64,000 nucleotides of DNA from Nitrospira sp. BO4 (GTDB lineage: Bacteria; Nitrospirota; Nitrospiria; Nitrospirales; Nitrospiraceae): contig JAMPUU010000014.1 in assembly GCA_030144965.1 (NCBI GenBank), positions 72,426-136,425 on the forward strand, read 5' to 3'. Shown here piece by piece: positions 37,787-47,676 of this stretch; position 1 is the first letter of the stretch, and each line of letters starts with the position of its first letter. A model generated the notes under the pieces. It saw only the letters and a program-made list of their open reading frames with translations, ran no database searches and was not told the origin of the DNA. The translations under genes were made by a program, and so were the position numbers.

Positions 37787-38845
37787 TCAGCCCGCTACCC
37801 CTGAACGCCATTTCTCCCCTAACTTCACGTCCCAACCGGTCGGACGCAATATCAGCGCACCGGACGTAGGCGTCAATGTAAACTCTCCGAAGCATATTCG
37901 GCCGTCAATGTTGTATAAATCGACGCGAACGAAATCAAACCCGGCCGATAACTGCGCAACCACTGCGAGCATTTGCTCAAAGTCGATGGGCTTTGGAATG
38001 AGTGGTCTCGCGGCACCCTCTCTATAGTAGAGATCCAAGAGATTCCAATGAACATCAAAGAATGGATTGATGTCGTGGGCGTGATTATCCACCTGAATTA
38101 CCTCAGGCACTCCGTTAAAACACCAGAATCTGTAATCGAGGGGCCCACTACCATCCTGATTTCTCAGATATTCTTCAATTATGATTTTCGGCTTGATGTC
38201 ATAGTATTGGGCTTCTCGCGCCGACCAGTAGAAATTTTTCTTCAGCCAGAGGGACAGCTTATTGGCAATATCCGCTCGATCGGCGGCACCCTTGACTATG
38301 ATCACCTGTGCACTTCCGTGGTTGGTCTTGATGACATACTCTGCGGGCAAACTATCAAACGGAATCGCTCGCGGATCTTCTCCGTGCCAGAACAGTTTCA
38401 CGAGATGCTGTTCGCCCACTTTGCTCGCCACGTACCCTCTCGCTTCATATTTATCCGACACCCTAGTGAAATGTGGATTCGGCTTTCGATTCAAGTCGAC
38501 CATTCTACAGAAGAGTTTTTCAGTAAAAGTCCTTGGACTTGTCAAATTAAGCGGCCTGCCATGTATGCGAATATGTCGCTGCAACAGAATGGCCTCGCCT
38601 TCTGATCGGCGCATCAACTTGCGCTTTAGGTTGCGCAACTTGTCAAAAACAGTATAAATCCATGTGCCTTGCAATCTATCCCGAACAGCGGTGGCCCATG
38701 TTGTTTGGACAAATTGTTCCATCCCTAAACGAAGCCTCGTGGTGTGTGGAGTGCTCCACTCAGAACCCTTTGCGTCATGACCTGTAACCGGTCTTGTATA
38801 GAGCCGGCACACAGCCTGTACGGGTCCCCGCTGATTGTCGAACAT
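37787..38845 (-). CDS. TupA-like ATP-grasp family protein
   Basis: A protein of about 352 residues matching the TupA-like ATP-grasp family of surface-polysaccharide loci. It has RTFTEKLFCRMV, VSDKYEARGYVASKVGEQHLV, YVIKTNHGSAQVIIV, IIIEEYLRNQDGSGPLDYRFWCFNG and VRVDLYNIDGRICFGEFTLTPTSG. These are the ATP-binding lysine and metal-binding Asp/Glu/Thr positions of the fold. The true start may be ATG 38722 (MEQFVQTTW) rather than 38845, since the first 41 residues are not family-like and neither has a strong ribosome site. Family members are thought to attach amino acids or similar groups to sugar carboxylates; the reaction here is unknown. Confidence 0.82.
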   Translation of the reverse strand: MFDNQRGPVQAVCRLYTRPVTGHDAKGSEWSTPHTTRLRLGMEQFVQTTWATAVRDRLQGTWIYTVFDKLRNLKRKLMRRSEGEAILLQRHIRIHGRPLNLTSPRTFTEKLFCRMVDLNRKPNPHFTRVSDKYEARGYVASKVGEQHLVKLFWHGEDPRAIPFDSLPAEYVIKTNHGSAQVIIVKGAADRADIANKLSLWLKKNFYWSAREAQYYDIKPKIIIEEYLRNQDGSGPLDYRFWCFNGVPEVIQVDNHAHDINPFFDVHWNLLDLYYREGAARPLIPKPIDFEQMLAVVAQLSAGFDFVRVDLYNIDGRICFGEFTLTPTSGALILRPTGWDVKLGEKWRSGVAG

Positions 38846-38896
38846 TATGCGTGCAACGCTTTAGGGCATTGCCACGCATATCTCACTTCTTTCACG

Positions 38897-39901
38897 TCAT
38901 CTGGTTGTTGAACTCTCAGAGGAATGGGACAGTTTTCTCGCCATCTTTTTGAAACTGTCCAGCGGATTCAGGATCAAGTTCAGCAGTCTCACGCACACGG
39001 CCTTGGCAATCCGAGCCATACTCAACGAATAGCCGAGCCTTCGGTGCGAATTTCGGTGATATTCCCAAAAGCCTTTCTCGTTCTTACGGTAAACTCGGGA
39101 ACTCAAGAAGGTGTAATAGTCGTCCATTCGTGCCTTGAACCGCGCCTGGTATTCCTTCTCGTCCAAGTATTCCCGCCCATACTTTATCAGGTGCTCAAAT
39201 CTTGCCACGTGAGAGGTGCCAAAGCGGGTGTCCCGATTTGTCTCCGATTCGGTATGGGCCCGCGAGAAGGTCAACATTTGATGCACAAAACCGAAATCGC
39301 GATTTCTGAGAATATCGAGACAGGCCTCCATATCGCAATGAGGATTAGCCACATTGAAAAAGGTCGGGCGCTTTCTCACCTCATCGGCATGAATCAGCAT
39401 CGCCGATGGAGACCCAAAAACAGACGGCAGCCCCAGGAGGGTCTTACGGCAGATTTCATGGCCGGGCATTACCTCACGCGCATACGGTAAGGCCTGCACC
39501 ATAATACGTGTATTTGTAAGCCGATAGGCGCTCACAATTGCGACCGTGGGGTGAGCCTCAGCTAGTTCGACCATTTTCATGATGCATTCCGGAAACAACC
39601 AGTCATCCGCATGAACAACTTTACAATACTTGCCGTTCGGTGACATTTGGCGAAATGCGATATTTCCGTTCTGAAGAGAGCCGACGAATTCCGAATTGTT
39701 ATGGATCCGGATCCGCTTATCCTTTTCGGCATATGTCTCGGCAATTTCAAGCGTTCGATCGGTACTGCAATTATTGACGATGCAATACTCCCAATTCTGA
39801 TAGGTTTGCGCGAGCACACTCTCAATGCACTCCTCAAGATATCTCTCGCCGTTGTAGACCGGCGTGAGCACACTCACCAAAGGCTGCGATTCCGGCTTCA
39901 T
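38897..39901 (-). CDS. Glycosyltransferase family 2
   Basis: A 334-residue GT-A enzyme with VSVLTPVYNGERYLEECIESVLAQ, the donor-binding CIVNNCSTDRTLEIA, and GKYCKVVHADDWLFPEC, the acidic metal-binding HADD motif. A short basic C-terminal tail may sit on the membrane. Its stop lies 51 bases before the next start. Donor and linkage unknown. Confidence 0.9.
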   Translation of the reverse strand: MKPESQPLVSVLTPVYNGERYLEECIESVLAQTYQNWEYCIVNNCSTDRTLEIAETYAEKDKRIRIHNNSEFVGSLQNGNIAFRQMSPNGKYCKVVHADDWLFPECIMKMVELAEAHPTVAIVSAYRLTNTRIMVQALPYAREVMPGHEICRKTLLGLPSVFGSPSAMLIHADEVRKRPTFFNVANPHCDMEACLDILRNRDFGFVHQMLTFSRAHTESETNRDTRFGTSHVARFEHLIKYGREYLDEKEYQARFKARMDDYYTFLSSRVYRKNEKGFWEYHRNSHRRLGYSLSMARIAKAVCVRLLNLILNPLDSFKKMARKLSHSSESSTTR

Positions 39902-40043
39902 AGGCTCTTCATCCAGCAGGTCTCGAACTTAATGACTACAAAACAAAGACGAGAACAAACAGATTATTGATGAAGGGGGGGGGTCGGTTGGTCATTGTCT
40001 CGCGCTTAGCAATCTCCCCTTGGTCAGCGCCCCTTCAAAAAGC

Positions 40044-42023
40044 TCATCTTTCAACGCGACCCAGTTCGGATTCACCGTTCTTCTTTTTCTCCATGATATC
40101 CAAGATAATTTTCTTATACTCTTCCGAGAATCTTTCTCTCGTATGATGCGCCCTCGCAAACTCCCAGGCCTTGCGGGCCATGCTCTGCAGTTGTTCTGCG
40201 GGAAAACCGGCAATCATTCGCACGGTACTCTTGATTGTCTCGACGGAATTATCCTTTAGAACGATGCCGAAATCATTCACGTCAACACTCGATTCATAGC
40301 TGACAATCGGAATCACCCCTGCATGCATACACATGATCGCGCTTCCTCCACCTGCTTCGGAACAAGATGGATAGACAAGGCCCAAACACTTGCTGGTGAT
40401 CTCCGCAAACTCGGGACCATTCACATCGACCCATCTATAAGCGTGGATGTTAGGGGTTTCATAGAGCTCTTTATAGAAGGCCTTCTCAAAATCCTTTTCT
40501 CTCTGTAATGGTCCACAGATATACAGATGATAATCCGGCATTTCAGCGAACGCTTCCAACACCAAGTCCAATCCTTTGTGTACCAAGCCATCGCTGCCAA
40601 ACCATAGGAAATGGGATCGACAAGCGTCGTAATTCTTGTCCTCCGGCCATGGGATCAAAGCACAAGTCGATATTGGGACTCGAAACATCGGTTTTTTCGC
40701 ATATCTATAGGTGCCGAGAGTAAACTCGTTTCCGTAGGTAACCCCGTAGTCGGCGTTTTCAATCGCAAGATTGTGTTCGACGATCCGGTGGCTCTGCTTG
40801 ATCGTTACCCCTCTTCTTCGTTGTAATTCGAATTTCCGAAGATAGGTCGAGTGATTATTGACTATCCAGTGAGCTGTATCCAGATGTGCGATCTTTATGC
40901 AATCACGTTTGAGTAGCCCGGCAATCCGATCGAAATTGATACGATGCCCGATGAAAAAAGAATAGTTTTTCGTTGGATCAAACATGCTATTGCGGGAATC
41001 GATCACATCAACAGAATATCCCAGATCCAAAAATGTCCGTGCGATCTGAAAGCAATCCCAGTATTGCGTATGAGAATTGGGCATCGGCTCACCCGGCTTC
41101 AGCAAAAACGGGTCAAGGAGCCAGGAAAGAAGCACCTCTCCTTTGGAAGAGTTTTCCGGCTGAAGCGACACGACTTTTCTGAATCGAGGCCTCGTTATCG
41201 AGACACCGAATCTTCCCAAGATGTCCTTCATCCATCCCTTCATGGTTTGCTTGATCGACGGGTGATACGAAGAAGAGGGGTTCATCTTAATGAAGTTCGT
41301 CGGGAAGGCGTGACCTCGATTGTTCTCTTTCCCTTGAGACACCTCCCGTATGAACAATTCTTTCTTGAACCATTCCCAGTCTCCGTACCACGTCCAACAC
41401 TTATTCTTTATATAAATGCGTTTGATCTCGTGTGCCAGGGGTTTATTCGTTTTGAAGGCGACATATTCGAAACAGAACCGGCCAAGATGGCTTGACATCA
41501 ACTTGAACGACTTATTGCTGACATAATTGGAATACCATAAGTTGAATCCAAGCTCACCTTGCAAACTTTTGACGGCACGATACACCTGTACGTGTTCTTC
41601 GTGCCCATATTCGCCCCAAGGGTTATGAGTATACACATTGCGATACCCGCTCAATCGTTTCTCTAGTTGCCGTCTCAGCTCTTCATAGTTCTTTTTGTAC
41701 TGCTCACCTCTACCGGGGATACTCTGGTCTACGATCTCGATTCCATACTCAGTGGCCACCGGATTCTGCCAATCCGCGCTCTCAAACACGTCCGACTGAT
41801 CGATATTCAGACAGGAGATGTTTTCTATCGGATACTCCTCCAAACTTTTCCGCCTTCCGATACTCCACCATGGATAACGCTTAGCCTCCAGAAAGCAGAC
41901 CACCACCTCATTCACTTTGTCCAGGATGGAACTGAACCACAACACCTCGTCATCCGGATGAGCGACCACGACGATCGAGTGGTCCAATACGCTCGGAACG
42001 GCAACACGAGTGCTCGCCGTCAT
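40044..42023 (-). CDS. Fusion: PIG-L type deacetylase + glycosyltransferase
   Basis: A 659-residue fusion. Residues 1 to about 230 are a PIG-L (LmbE-like) zinc deacetylase with AHPDDE (residues 21-26) and NPWGEYGHEEHVQV (about 134-147). From about 300 to the end is a GT-B glycosyltransferase-like region with FLWFGSDGLVHKGLDLVLEAF and YPSCSEAGGGSAIMCMHAG. ATG 42023 is chosen because AAAGGAC lies at the right distance; an in-frame ATG at 42083 has none. PIG-L enzymes remove acetyl from GlcNAc-type residues, so the fusion may transfer an N-acetyl sugar and deacetylate it, or act on the residue just added. Confidence 0.86.
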   Translation of the reverse strand: MTASTRVAVPSVLDHSIVVVAHPDDEVLWFSSILDKVNEVVVCFLEAKRYPWWSIGRRKSLEEYPIENISCLNIDQSDVFESADWQNPVATEYGIEIVDQSIPGRGEQYKKNYEELRRQLEKRLSGYRNVYTHNPWGEYGHEEHVQVYRAVKSLQGELGFNLWYSNYVSNKSFKLMSSHLGRFCFEYVAFKTNKPLAHEIKRIYIKNKCWTWYGDWEWFKKELFIREVSQGKENNRGHAFPTNFIKMNPSSSYHPSIKQTMKGWMKDILGRFGVSITRPRFRKVVSLQPENSSKGEVLLSWLLDPFLLKPGEPMPNSHTQYWDCFQIARTFLDLGYSVDVIDSRNSMFDPTKNYSFFIGHRINFDRIAGLLKRDCIKIAHLDTAHWIVNNHSTYLRKFELQRRRGVTIKQSHRIVEHNLAIENADYGVTYGNEFTLGTYRYAKKPMFRVPISTCALIPWPEDKNYDACRSHFLWFGSDGLVHKGLDLVLEAFAEMPDYHLYICGPLQREKDFEKAFYKELYETPNIHAYRWVDVNGPEFAEITSKCLGLVYPSCSEAGGGSAIMCMHAGVIPIVSYESSVDVNDFGIVLKDNSVETIKSTVRMIAGFPAEQLQSMARKAWEFARAHHTRERFSEEYKKIILDIMEKKKNGESELGRVER

Positions 42024-42090
42024 TGTAGTCCTTTGAGCAGCGGGCCCAGAGAGAGGAGCGGTGGTCAATCCTCGGCTCAACATTCTCGGC

Positions 42091-43344
42091 CTATGGCTTC
42101 ACTTCCGCGGAACCGTTCAATACCTGTTGATACAACCCGATATACCGCTGCGCTTGACGATCGACGGAGTATTCTTCCAAGGCAATTCTTCGGCAGTGTT
42201 GACGCATCTCACTGCGCAAGGTTTCATTCTCGAGCAGTTCAATGATATGGTTTCGAAATCCTTCCACATCCTCCGGATTCGACAGCAAACCCGTCACCTG
42301 ATGACGGGCAAGATCGGGCACACCACCGACCCGTTGAGACACGACCGGTGTTCCACAGGCAATACTTTCCAACAAGACATTGGGAAACGACTCGGCTCGG
42401 GTCGGCGAGACAAAGCAGTCCGCGGCTGAATAACACATCACCTTCAGCAAATCACTCCCGACATACCCCAAATAGACGGATTGCATTCCCAGTGAGTTGG
42501 CAAGCTTTTCCCCTTGCCGCCCCAGAAGCAAAATCACCGTGTCGGCCTTCAGTGATTTGGGCAAACCTTGTACGGCCTTGATGAATAGATCCCCCCCCTT
42601 CAAACGGCTCGTCAGATGCGTCACCATGAACATCAGCACTTTTTTCCCTTTTGGTATGTTCAGCACCGAACGACAGAGTTCCTGGTCACGAGGTTGATAC
42701 ACCTCCGTATCGATTCCGTTGGGGATGTGATGGATAGGAAACCGGCTCAGCATGCTCTGTCTCGCCATAGCAACCATCCAGGTGCTTTGCGCTACGATTG
42801 CAAGACGAGAACGGCTGAAAGACCAGTTTTTGAGTTTCCAGGCCAAACGAGTATTATCGACAGTGATCGCAGGAAAGGTATTCGGATAGGGACACTTTCC
42901 GCAACCCGTCTTCCATCGTTCACAATCCAAACTATGAAAGCAGTGTCCGGTGAAACTCATCATGTCACGGAGTACGAAAACGGTCGGTTTACTTTGAGTG
43001 ATCGCTGGAATGCCGAGATACGAACAAGACCCGTAGATGTTATGCATCGTGAGAACGTCCGCATCCAAGAACGCTCTATTCGTAAGAATTTCGCGATGTG
43101 TCGGATCGAGCGCACCCTCCAGCCCGACCTTTCTCGAAATATTCTTCAGATACTGTGTTGCCCTTGCCCCTATTCGCGGAGCCTGCAATTTTATGATGTC
43201 ATCAGGCGCCCCAATCGGCCATTTGGCCGTGCACAACACTTGAGATTGAACCCCGGCATCTTTCAAGCCGCAATGCAGCCGGTTCAGCGAAATCGTGCCC
43301 CCATCACCATCCACAAGTCCCTCTGTAAGATGGAGAACCTTCAT
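42091..43344 (-). CDS. Glycosyltransferase family 4, WcaC-like with Cys-rich insert
   Basis: A 417-residue GT-B enzyme with LHLTEGLVDGDGGTISLNRL at the start and an insert FTGHCFHSLDCERWKTGCGKCP. The four-cysteine pattern is characteristic of WcaC/WbaZ-type glycosyltransferases and may bind a metal. HHIPNGIDTEVYQPRD and TRAESFPNVLLESIACG (E-x7-E) mark the donor domain. AAAGG lies ahead of the ATG at 43344. It is separated by 67 bases from the PIG-L fusion. Donor unknown, mannosyl or fucosyl by family analogy only. Confidence 0.9.
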   Translation of the reverse strand: MKVLHLTEGLVDGDGGTISLNRLHCGLKDAGVQSQVLCTAKWPIGAPDDIIKLQAPRIGARATQYLKNISRKVGLEGALDPTHREILTNRAFLDADVLTMHNIYGSCSYLGIPAITQSKPTVFVLRDMMSFTGHCFHSLDCERWKTGCGKCPYPNTFPAITVDNTRLAWKLKNWSFSRSRLAIVAQSTWMVAMARQSMLSRFPIHHIPNGIDTEVYQPRDQELCRSVLNIPKGKKVLMFMVTHLTSRLKGGDLFIKAVQGLPKSLKADTVILLLGRQGEKLANSLGMQSVYLGYVGSDLLKVMCYSAADCFVSPTRAESFPNVLLESIACGTPVVSQRVGGVPDLARHQVTGLLSNPEDVEGFRNHIIELLENETLRSEMRQHCRRIALEEYSVDRQAQRYIGLYQQVLNGSAEVKP

Positions 43345-43531
43345 ACTGCCTTTCTCTTCATACTTCTCGTGAGACCAGCGCTTAGCCCAACATCACTCTG
43401 TTTAGGATAGCACCGTCGGACAACGTCGGGAATTCTGCGGACTCCCCCGCGCTTCATTACCCCGAGGCTTGCGTGAACAGTCGCTGATTGTGTATCGCGA
43501 TTCAATGTTGAAATAGGTTCTCGGAAGACCT

Positions 43532-44818
43532 TCACGAAACTTGATCGGTTTCGTTTGAGCGAATCACTTTCCATTCAAGCACTGGAGAAACAATGCCCAA
43601 GCGGTGGGGATTCAAGGGATACCCCATCTCCGACACATCGAACCTCAATATTGCTTCCTGGCGCTCGAAGACCTTTACGTCCTCAATGAATGCGACACAT
43701 GATACTGAATACCGGCCGGGCCGGAGGAGACATGGAGGAATCTTAGCGGTGGCATGATACCGACCTGGCTCTCTCTCACAATCCTGCCATTCGGGCAAGT
43801 CGGTTTCCATCGACTCAAATACTAAATGATTCATCGAGTCAAACAGGTGAAACGTCACGGCAAGGTTTCCTATGGGAACCCTCACATCATATGCAACCTC
43901 GATCAGAAGCGGATCGTTAAAGGTCACGACGGATGGAGATTGCTGATCGACCGACAACAACCGTGCGGATCGCAATTGGACGGGTAGATTGGGCTTCATG
44001 GATGTGCTTGACCAGTCCGATTTGACTTCCGATCCGAGCGCTGAAGCCAAATACTCGGTCACCACTTCAACGGAAGAACCGATTCGCTTCAACCGTCCAT
44101 TTTCCAGTTGTACGCCTCTTCCACAAAGCTGGGTAATCGCGCCCATGTTGTGACTGACGAAAATGACCGTCCGCCCCTCTTTGGCCACCCCTTCCATTTT
44201 GCCGAGACATTTCTTTTGAAACCTTACATCTCCCACCGCAAGCACCTCATCGACCAACAGAATTTCGGGCTCCAAATGCGCTGCGACGGCAAACGCCAGT
44301 TTCAGATACATGCCGCTCGAGTAGTGTTTCACAGGGGTATCGATGAATTTCTCAATCTCTGAGAAGTCGACGATTTCATCGAACTTTCTCTCGATTTCCG
44401 CCCGCCTCATGCCGAGGATCGTTCCATTGAGATAGATATTCTCCCGCCCCGTCAACTCCGGATGAAATCCGGTTCCCACCTCCAATAGGGAGGCCACGCG
44501 TCCGTGAATTTCAGCGAATCCGTTCGTCGGCTCGGTGATCCGCGAAAGTATCTTCAAGAGGGTGCTTTTGCCAGCACCGTTGCCGCCGACAATACCGATG
44601 ACTTCACCCTGCTTTATTTCAAAGGAAATGTCCTTCAACGCCCAGATCGTCTCAGTCGATTCACCAGCTTCTCCTCCCCCTTTCAATAACCTTCCCACTT
44701 TGCTGAACGGAAGGGTTATCGCCGAAGTCAACGTATCCCGCAGGGTTTGATACCGTTCTTTTTTCCCGATACGGTATTGCTTGCTGAGCCCTTCTACTCG
44801 TATTGCGATGTCGCCCAT
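43532..44818 (-). CDS. ABC transporter ATP-binding protein (Wzt-like) with C-terminal carbohydrate-binding domain
   Basis: A 428-residue ATPase of the polysaccharide (O-antigen/teichoic-acid type) exporter. Walker A is VGGNGAGKSTLLK (about 77-89), the signature YSSGMYLKLAFAVAAH, and Walker B EILLVDEVLAVGD. The extra C-terminal region from about 255 is the Wzt_C domain that recognises the end of the finished chain. It pairs with the permease at 47677-48507, but three genes lie between them, unlike the usual adjacent wzm-wzt pair. ABC export implies the chain is polymerised in the cytoplasm. Confidence 0.93.
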   Translation of the reverse strand: MGDIAIRVEGLSKQYRIGKKERYQTLRDTLTSAITLPFSKVGRLLKGGGEAGESTETIWALKDISFEIKQGEVIGIVGGNGAGKSTLLKILSRITEPTNGFAEIHGRVASLLEVGTGFHPELTGRENIYLNGTILGMRRAEIERKFDEIVDFSEIEKFIDTPVKHYSSGMYLKLAFAVAAHLEPEILLVDEVLAVGDVRFQKKCLGKMEGVAKEGRTVIFVSHNMGAITQLCGRGVQLENGRLKRIGSSVEVVTEYLASALGSEVKSDWSSTSMKPNLPVQLRSARLLSVDQQSPSVVTFNDPLLIEVAYDVRVPIGNLAVTFHLFDSMNHLVFESMETDLPEWQDCEREPGRYHATAKIPPCLLRPGRYSVSCVAFIEDVKVFERQEAILRFDVSEMGYPLNPHRLGIVSPVLEWKVIRSNETDQVS

Positions 44819-45213
44819 GTTTGGTCATCCATTTCGTAACATTTCAGTTCACTATTGTTCGACGCTGTGATTTTGCCCAAGCATCGAGAGCACAGCAAGG
44901 ACCGTACAGGGAATCAGTCGAATAGCTGCGCAACGGATCGTCGGGCGCATATCTTAACAATTCTACCACCATAGCCCGTTTCCAACCACCCATCATCCAC
45001 CTCGTACTTCCGAAACGCTTACTCCAGGCGCATATTCCTTAAAACCCCAGAAAGAGCCGTTCGATGACCATCTTTGGTCTGACCTCCGGAGCATGATGTA
45101 TCGTGATTCTAATCGATAGCTTGGACACAGTTGATAGCGATGCCCTCGATGATGAGGAGATATGAGCAAGTAAGAGCGCCGTGCGACACCTAATCCATTC
45201 GGTGAAATGACGG
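44819..45213. other. Interval between Wzt and the next glycosyltransferase
   Basis: 395 bases with no recognised gene. On the minus strand a short frame of about 42 codons (starting MVVELLRYAPDDPLRSY, stop near 44846) is present without a ribosome site and could be a relic. I found no clear hairpin terminator, so read-through of the operon is plausible. Confidence 0.4.
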
Positions 45214-46260
45214 TCAGCTAAACATCGCTCGAAAATCTTCGGCTACCCTGTCATACAGATGCTGATTAAGGCTGTGGGGTTTCGGGGGAGCAGAAAGAGC
45301 CTCCGCCAACCTATCGATGTCTTGCTTCCGAGACGGGTCGCCCACCAGACAAAGGTCTTTCACTTGGCCCGGGAGCCGATCCGCGAGTTTTGGCAGCACT
45401 ATGACATGACAGCCGGCCGCGAGGCCATCGAGGACCGTGGTCTTAAACCCAAAACCCAATGGGGTCAACACCGCCAGCGCGCGCGACTGACAAAGAAGGT
45501 CCCAGGGCTCTCGACAGTCACGTACGATCTCGATGTGTTCACTCACCTTCGGCACCTTCCGATGCCATTGAGACCACCAAGTCAATAAGTACGACCATCG
45601 CTCAGCCATCCGCTCGGAAAGCCCTGTTGCGAGTCTGTCAAAATTGACGAAGTTGGCAATTCCGGATGGGTCGAAATTTCCGCCCATGGAGACGATCGCG
45701 CGCCTCCGATGATTCCAGGCTTGAATATCGACTTCCGGTCGAAGATAGGGCCATGGAGAATAGTACGGCAAGTATCGGATATTCGCCTTTCCTCGCAACC
45801 ATCCCCAATAGTGCTGATCGTCCCACTCACTGATTCCCAACAAGGTGTCGGCCGCCTGTCGACAGTGCGCATCGCGTCGAGCCAACTGAATGAGCTTCCA
45901 CCAATTCTTGACACTCACATAATCCCGTTTAGACGCGATAATTTTCCGATGGAAATGATGATACGCTTCCGCGTTATGGGTTCGGACGAATATTTTCGTC
46001 TGAGGCTGCCTGTCCCGCAACTTATCCAGAAGCTCAGGCCACCCGCTGTACTCCATCAACAGATGCGTAATATCAGGCCCCATCTGTTCCAATAATGTGG
46101 CGGGATTGTCCGGATCGAACACGATATGCTTGTAGGTAACTCCGGCCCGATCCAAGGCCAGGCGATTCGCCGCCGCGGCTTTCCAATTACCCGCCCCATA
46201 TTCTTTTTCATTGATGAAATTCGGCACTGCATACAAGAGCTTGGTTGAACTCTCCCTCAT
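45214..46260 (-). CDS. Glycosyltransferase (GT-B type)
   Basis: A 348-residue protein. The start is ATG 46260 with AAGGG seven bases ahead; a GTG at 46275 overlaps that site and is rejected. The centre has ITHLLMEYSGWPELLDKLRDRQP, FVRTHNAEAYHHFHRK and VSMGGNFDPSGIANFV, and the C-terminal third has ALAVLTPLGFGFKTTVLDGLAAGCHVIVLP, where a GT4-type donor site lies. It fits the glycosyltransferases that follow a polysaccharide ABC transporter. The family call is supported, the donor is not. The 240 bases ahead of it show no gene. Confidence 0.78.
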   Translation of the reverse strand: MRESSTKLLYAVPNFINEKEYGAGNWKAAAANRLALDRAGVTYKHIVFDPDNPATLLEQMGPDITHLLMEYSGWPELLDKLRDRQPQTKIFVRTHNAEAYHHFHRKIIASKRDYVSVKNWWKLIQLARRDAHCRQAADTLLGISEWDDQHYWGWLRGKANIRYLPYYSPWPYLRPEVDIQAWNHRRRAIVSMGGNFDPSGIANFVNFDRLATGLSERMAERWSYLLTWWSQWHRKVPKVSEHIEIVRDCREPWDLLCQSRALAVLTPLGFGFKTTVLDGLAAGCHVIVLPKLADRLPGQVKDLCLVGDPSRKQDIDRLAEALSAPPKPHSLNQHLYDRVAEDFRAMFS

Positions 46261-46500
46261 CGCGTCACCCTTCACGCTAAGAAAGAATGGAGCTGACCTC
46301 GCGCCTTACTCAAAATTACAAATCGGTCCGCCTTTCACCGTCGTCCCCTCACCATACATGTGTCCCATGCATCACCTACCGTTCATTATTTCAACTCGCA
46401 CGACTCACCCGGGCTACACAAAGCCTGAGTGTGACGATGTCCACGTGCACGATGCTGTTGAATCCAATACCGAGGCAGTGCGAAATGTGCCGGAACCCCT

Positions 46501-47667
46501 TCAGTGCACTACAGGCCGACTTCCTTTCAGCTTCTGCAAACGTGTCCGTATTTGCAAACGGCCTCGCAACTCCGTGAGTAACTTCATGATTGGGCTCGTT
46601 CGGACGACTATCACGTTCTTATTGAATCTCTCTACCGATCCAAGGGAGAATTTGTATTTTTCGGTTCCCCTTCCAAAGTCACAAATTCTAAACCCCTTCT
46701 CAATTGCGTATTGAATCGCAAATAAGCACCAGATGTTGCCCGGAGAGTATTGCGCATACTGATAATTGGCCGCAATTTTTAAGATGCAGAAGTTTTTTCT
46801 GACTGTATCGACAAATACTGCGCCCGCTGCAATCGGCGTTTCTCCGTCCCATACAATATTCAACCACAGTCGATCATCTTCGAAGCAGGAGCGGAGGAAT
46901 GAGCGTTTGATATTGATCACGTCTTCAAGTCTAAGATCCATATAGTTGTCATCATCTTTAAGCCCCCAGCGCGCTTGCCAAAGCGACAGCAGTGTTTCAA
47001 TATGAGACTCCGCGTTGCCGCTCTGGATCTCGGTCACATGAAAGCCCTCAAGGCGTCTGATCTTATTGAGGTCATTTCTTAAACCCCTGCGGGTGCTGCT
47101 GCCCAGCACCGTATTAAAGTACTGATCCCAACTTTCAGGCAAAGGAATGTACGGGCATGAAGGTCCCTTCGTTTCCTGAATGCTGATACGCTTTGAAGAT
47201 AAATGTCTAACAAAAAGATCCAAGCGTGGGTCAAATACGTTCAACAACTGGAGCGTGTCCCATTCCAGCTGTTCCCTTACGAAGACCGCCATGGCAGGAA
47301 TGGCTTCTCGGACATATTCGGGTAAGCAAACAAATCCTGTGTGATCTGCATGGGGATAGCCCCCCATCGATAAGATATTCCTCGACTCTTTCGTGCGGGC
47401 TGAAAAAGCCATAAACGCCACATACGGTGTGCTCTCGCTCGCACCATGAGTGGAAACCTCCCGCATGTGATTTTCTTGAACACACGGCTGTGGATCATCT
47501 TGTTGGACCCCCAACACCAGCCATTTGCGAGGAGTACTTTCTAACCATCCACAAAGCCAGGCCCATGAATCAAAGGCGGTTACATCAGGATCGAGAGCAT
47601 AGATAGCATTCCACGCCTTTCTCAGTTCATAAAAGCGGCTGATGTTATCTACGACTGTTACTTTCAT
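46501..47667 (-). CDS. GNAT/FemAB-like acyltransferase (BcsL/CelD type)
   Basis: A 388-residue protein of the GNAT_6 type found in exopolysaccharide loci. The N-terminal part has FYELRKAWNAIYALDPDVTAFDSW, and the C-terminal acyltransferase domain RRGLRNDLNKIRRLEGFHV, LWQARWGLKDDDNYMDL, WDGETPIAAGAVFVD and GNIWCLFAIQYAIEKGFRICDFGRGTEKYKFSLG. Such proteins acylate sugars or glycosyl carriers, or transfer aminoacyl groups (FemAB fold). It starts nine bases after the permease stop, so it is coupled to it. The acyl donor is unknown. Confidence 0.85.
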   Translation of the reverse strand: MKVTVVDNISRFYELRKAWNAIYALDPDVTAFDSWAWLCGWLESTPRKWLVLGVQQDDPQPCVQENHMREVSTHGASESTPYVAFMAFSARTKESRNILSMGGYPHADHTGFVCLPEYVREAIPAMAVFVREQLEWDTLQLLNVFDPRLDLFVRHLSSKRISIQETKGPSCPYIPLPESWDQYFNTVLGSSTRRGLRNDLNKIRRLEGFHVTEIQSGNAESHIETLLSLWQARWGLKDDDNYMDLRLEDVINIKRSFLRSCFEDDRLWLNIVWDGETPIAAGAVFVDTVRKNFCILKIAANYQYAQYSPGNIWCLFAIQYAIEKGFRICDFGRGTEKYKFSLGSVERFNKNVIVVRTSPIMKLLTELRGRLQIRTRLQKLKGSRPVVH

Positions 47668-47676
47668 CCCCGGTGC

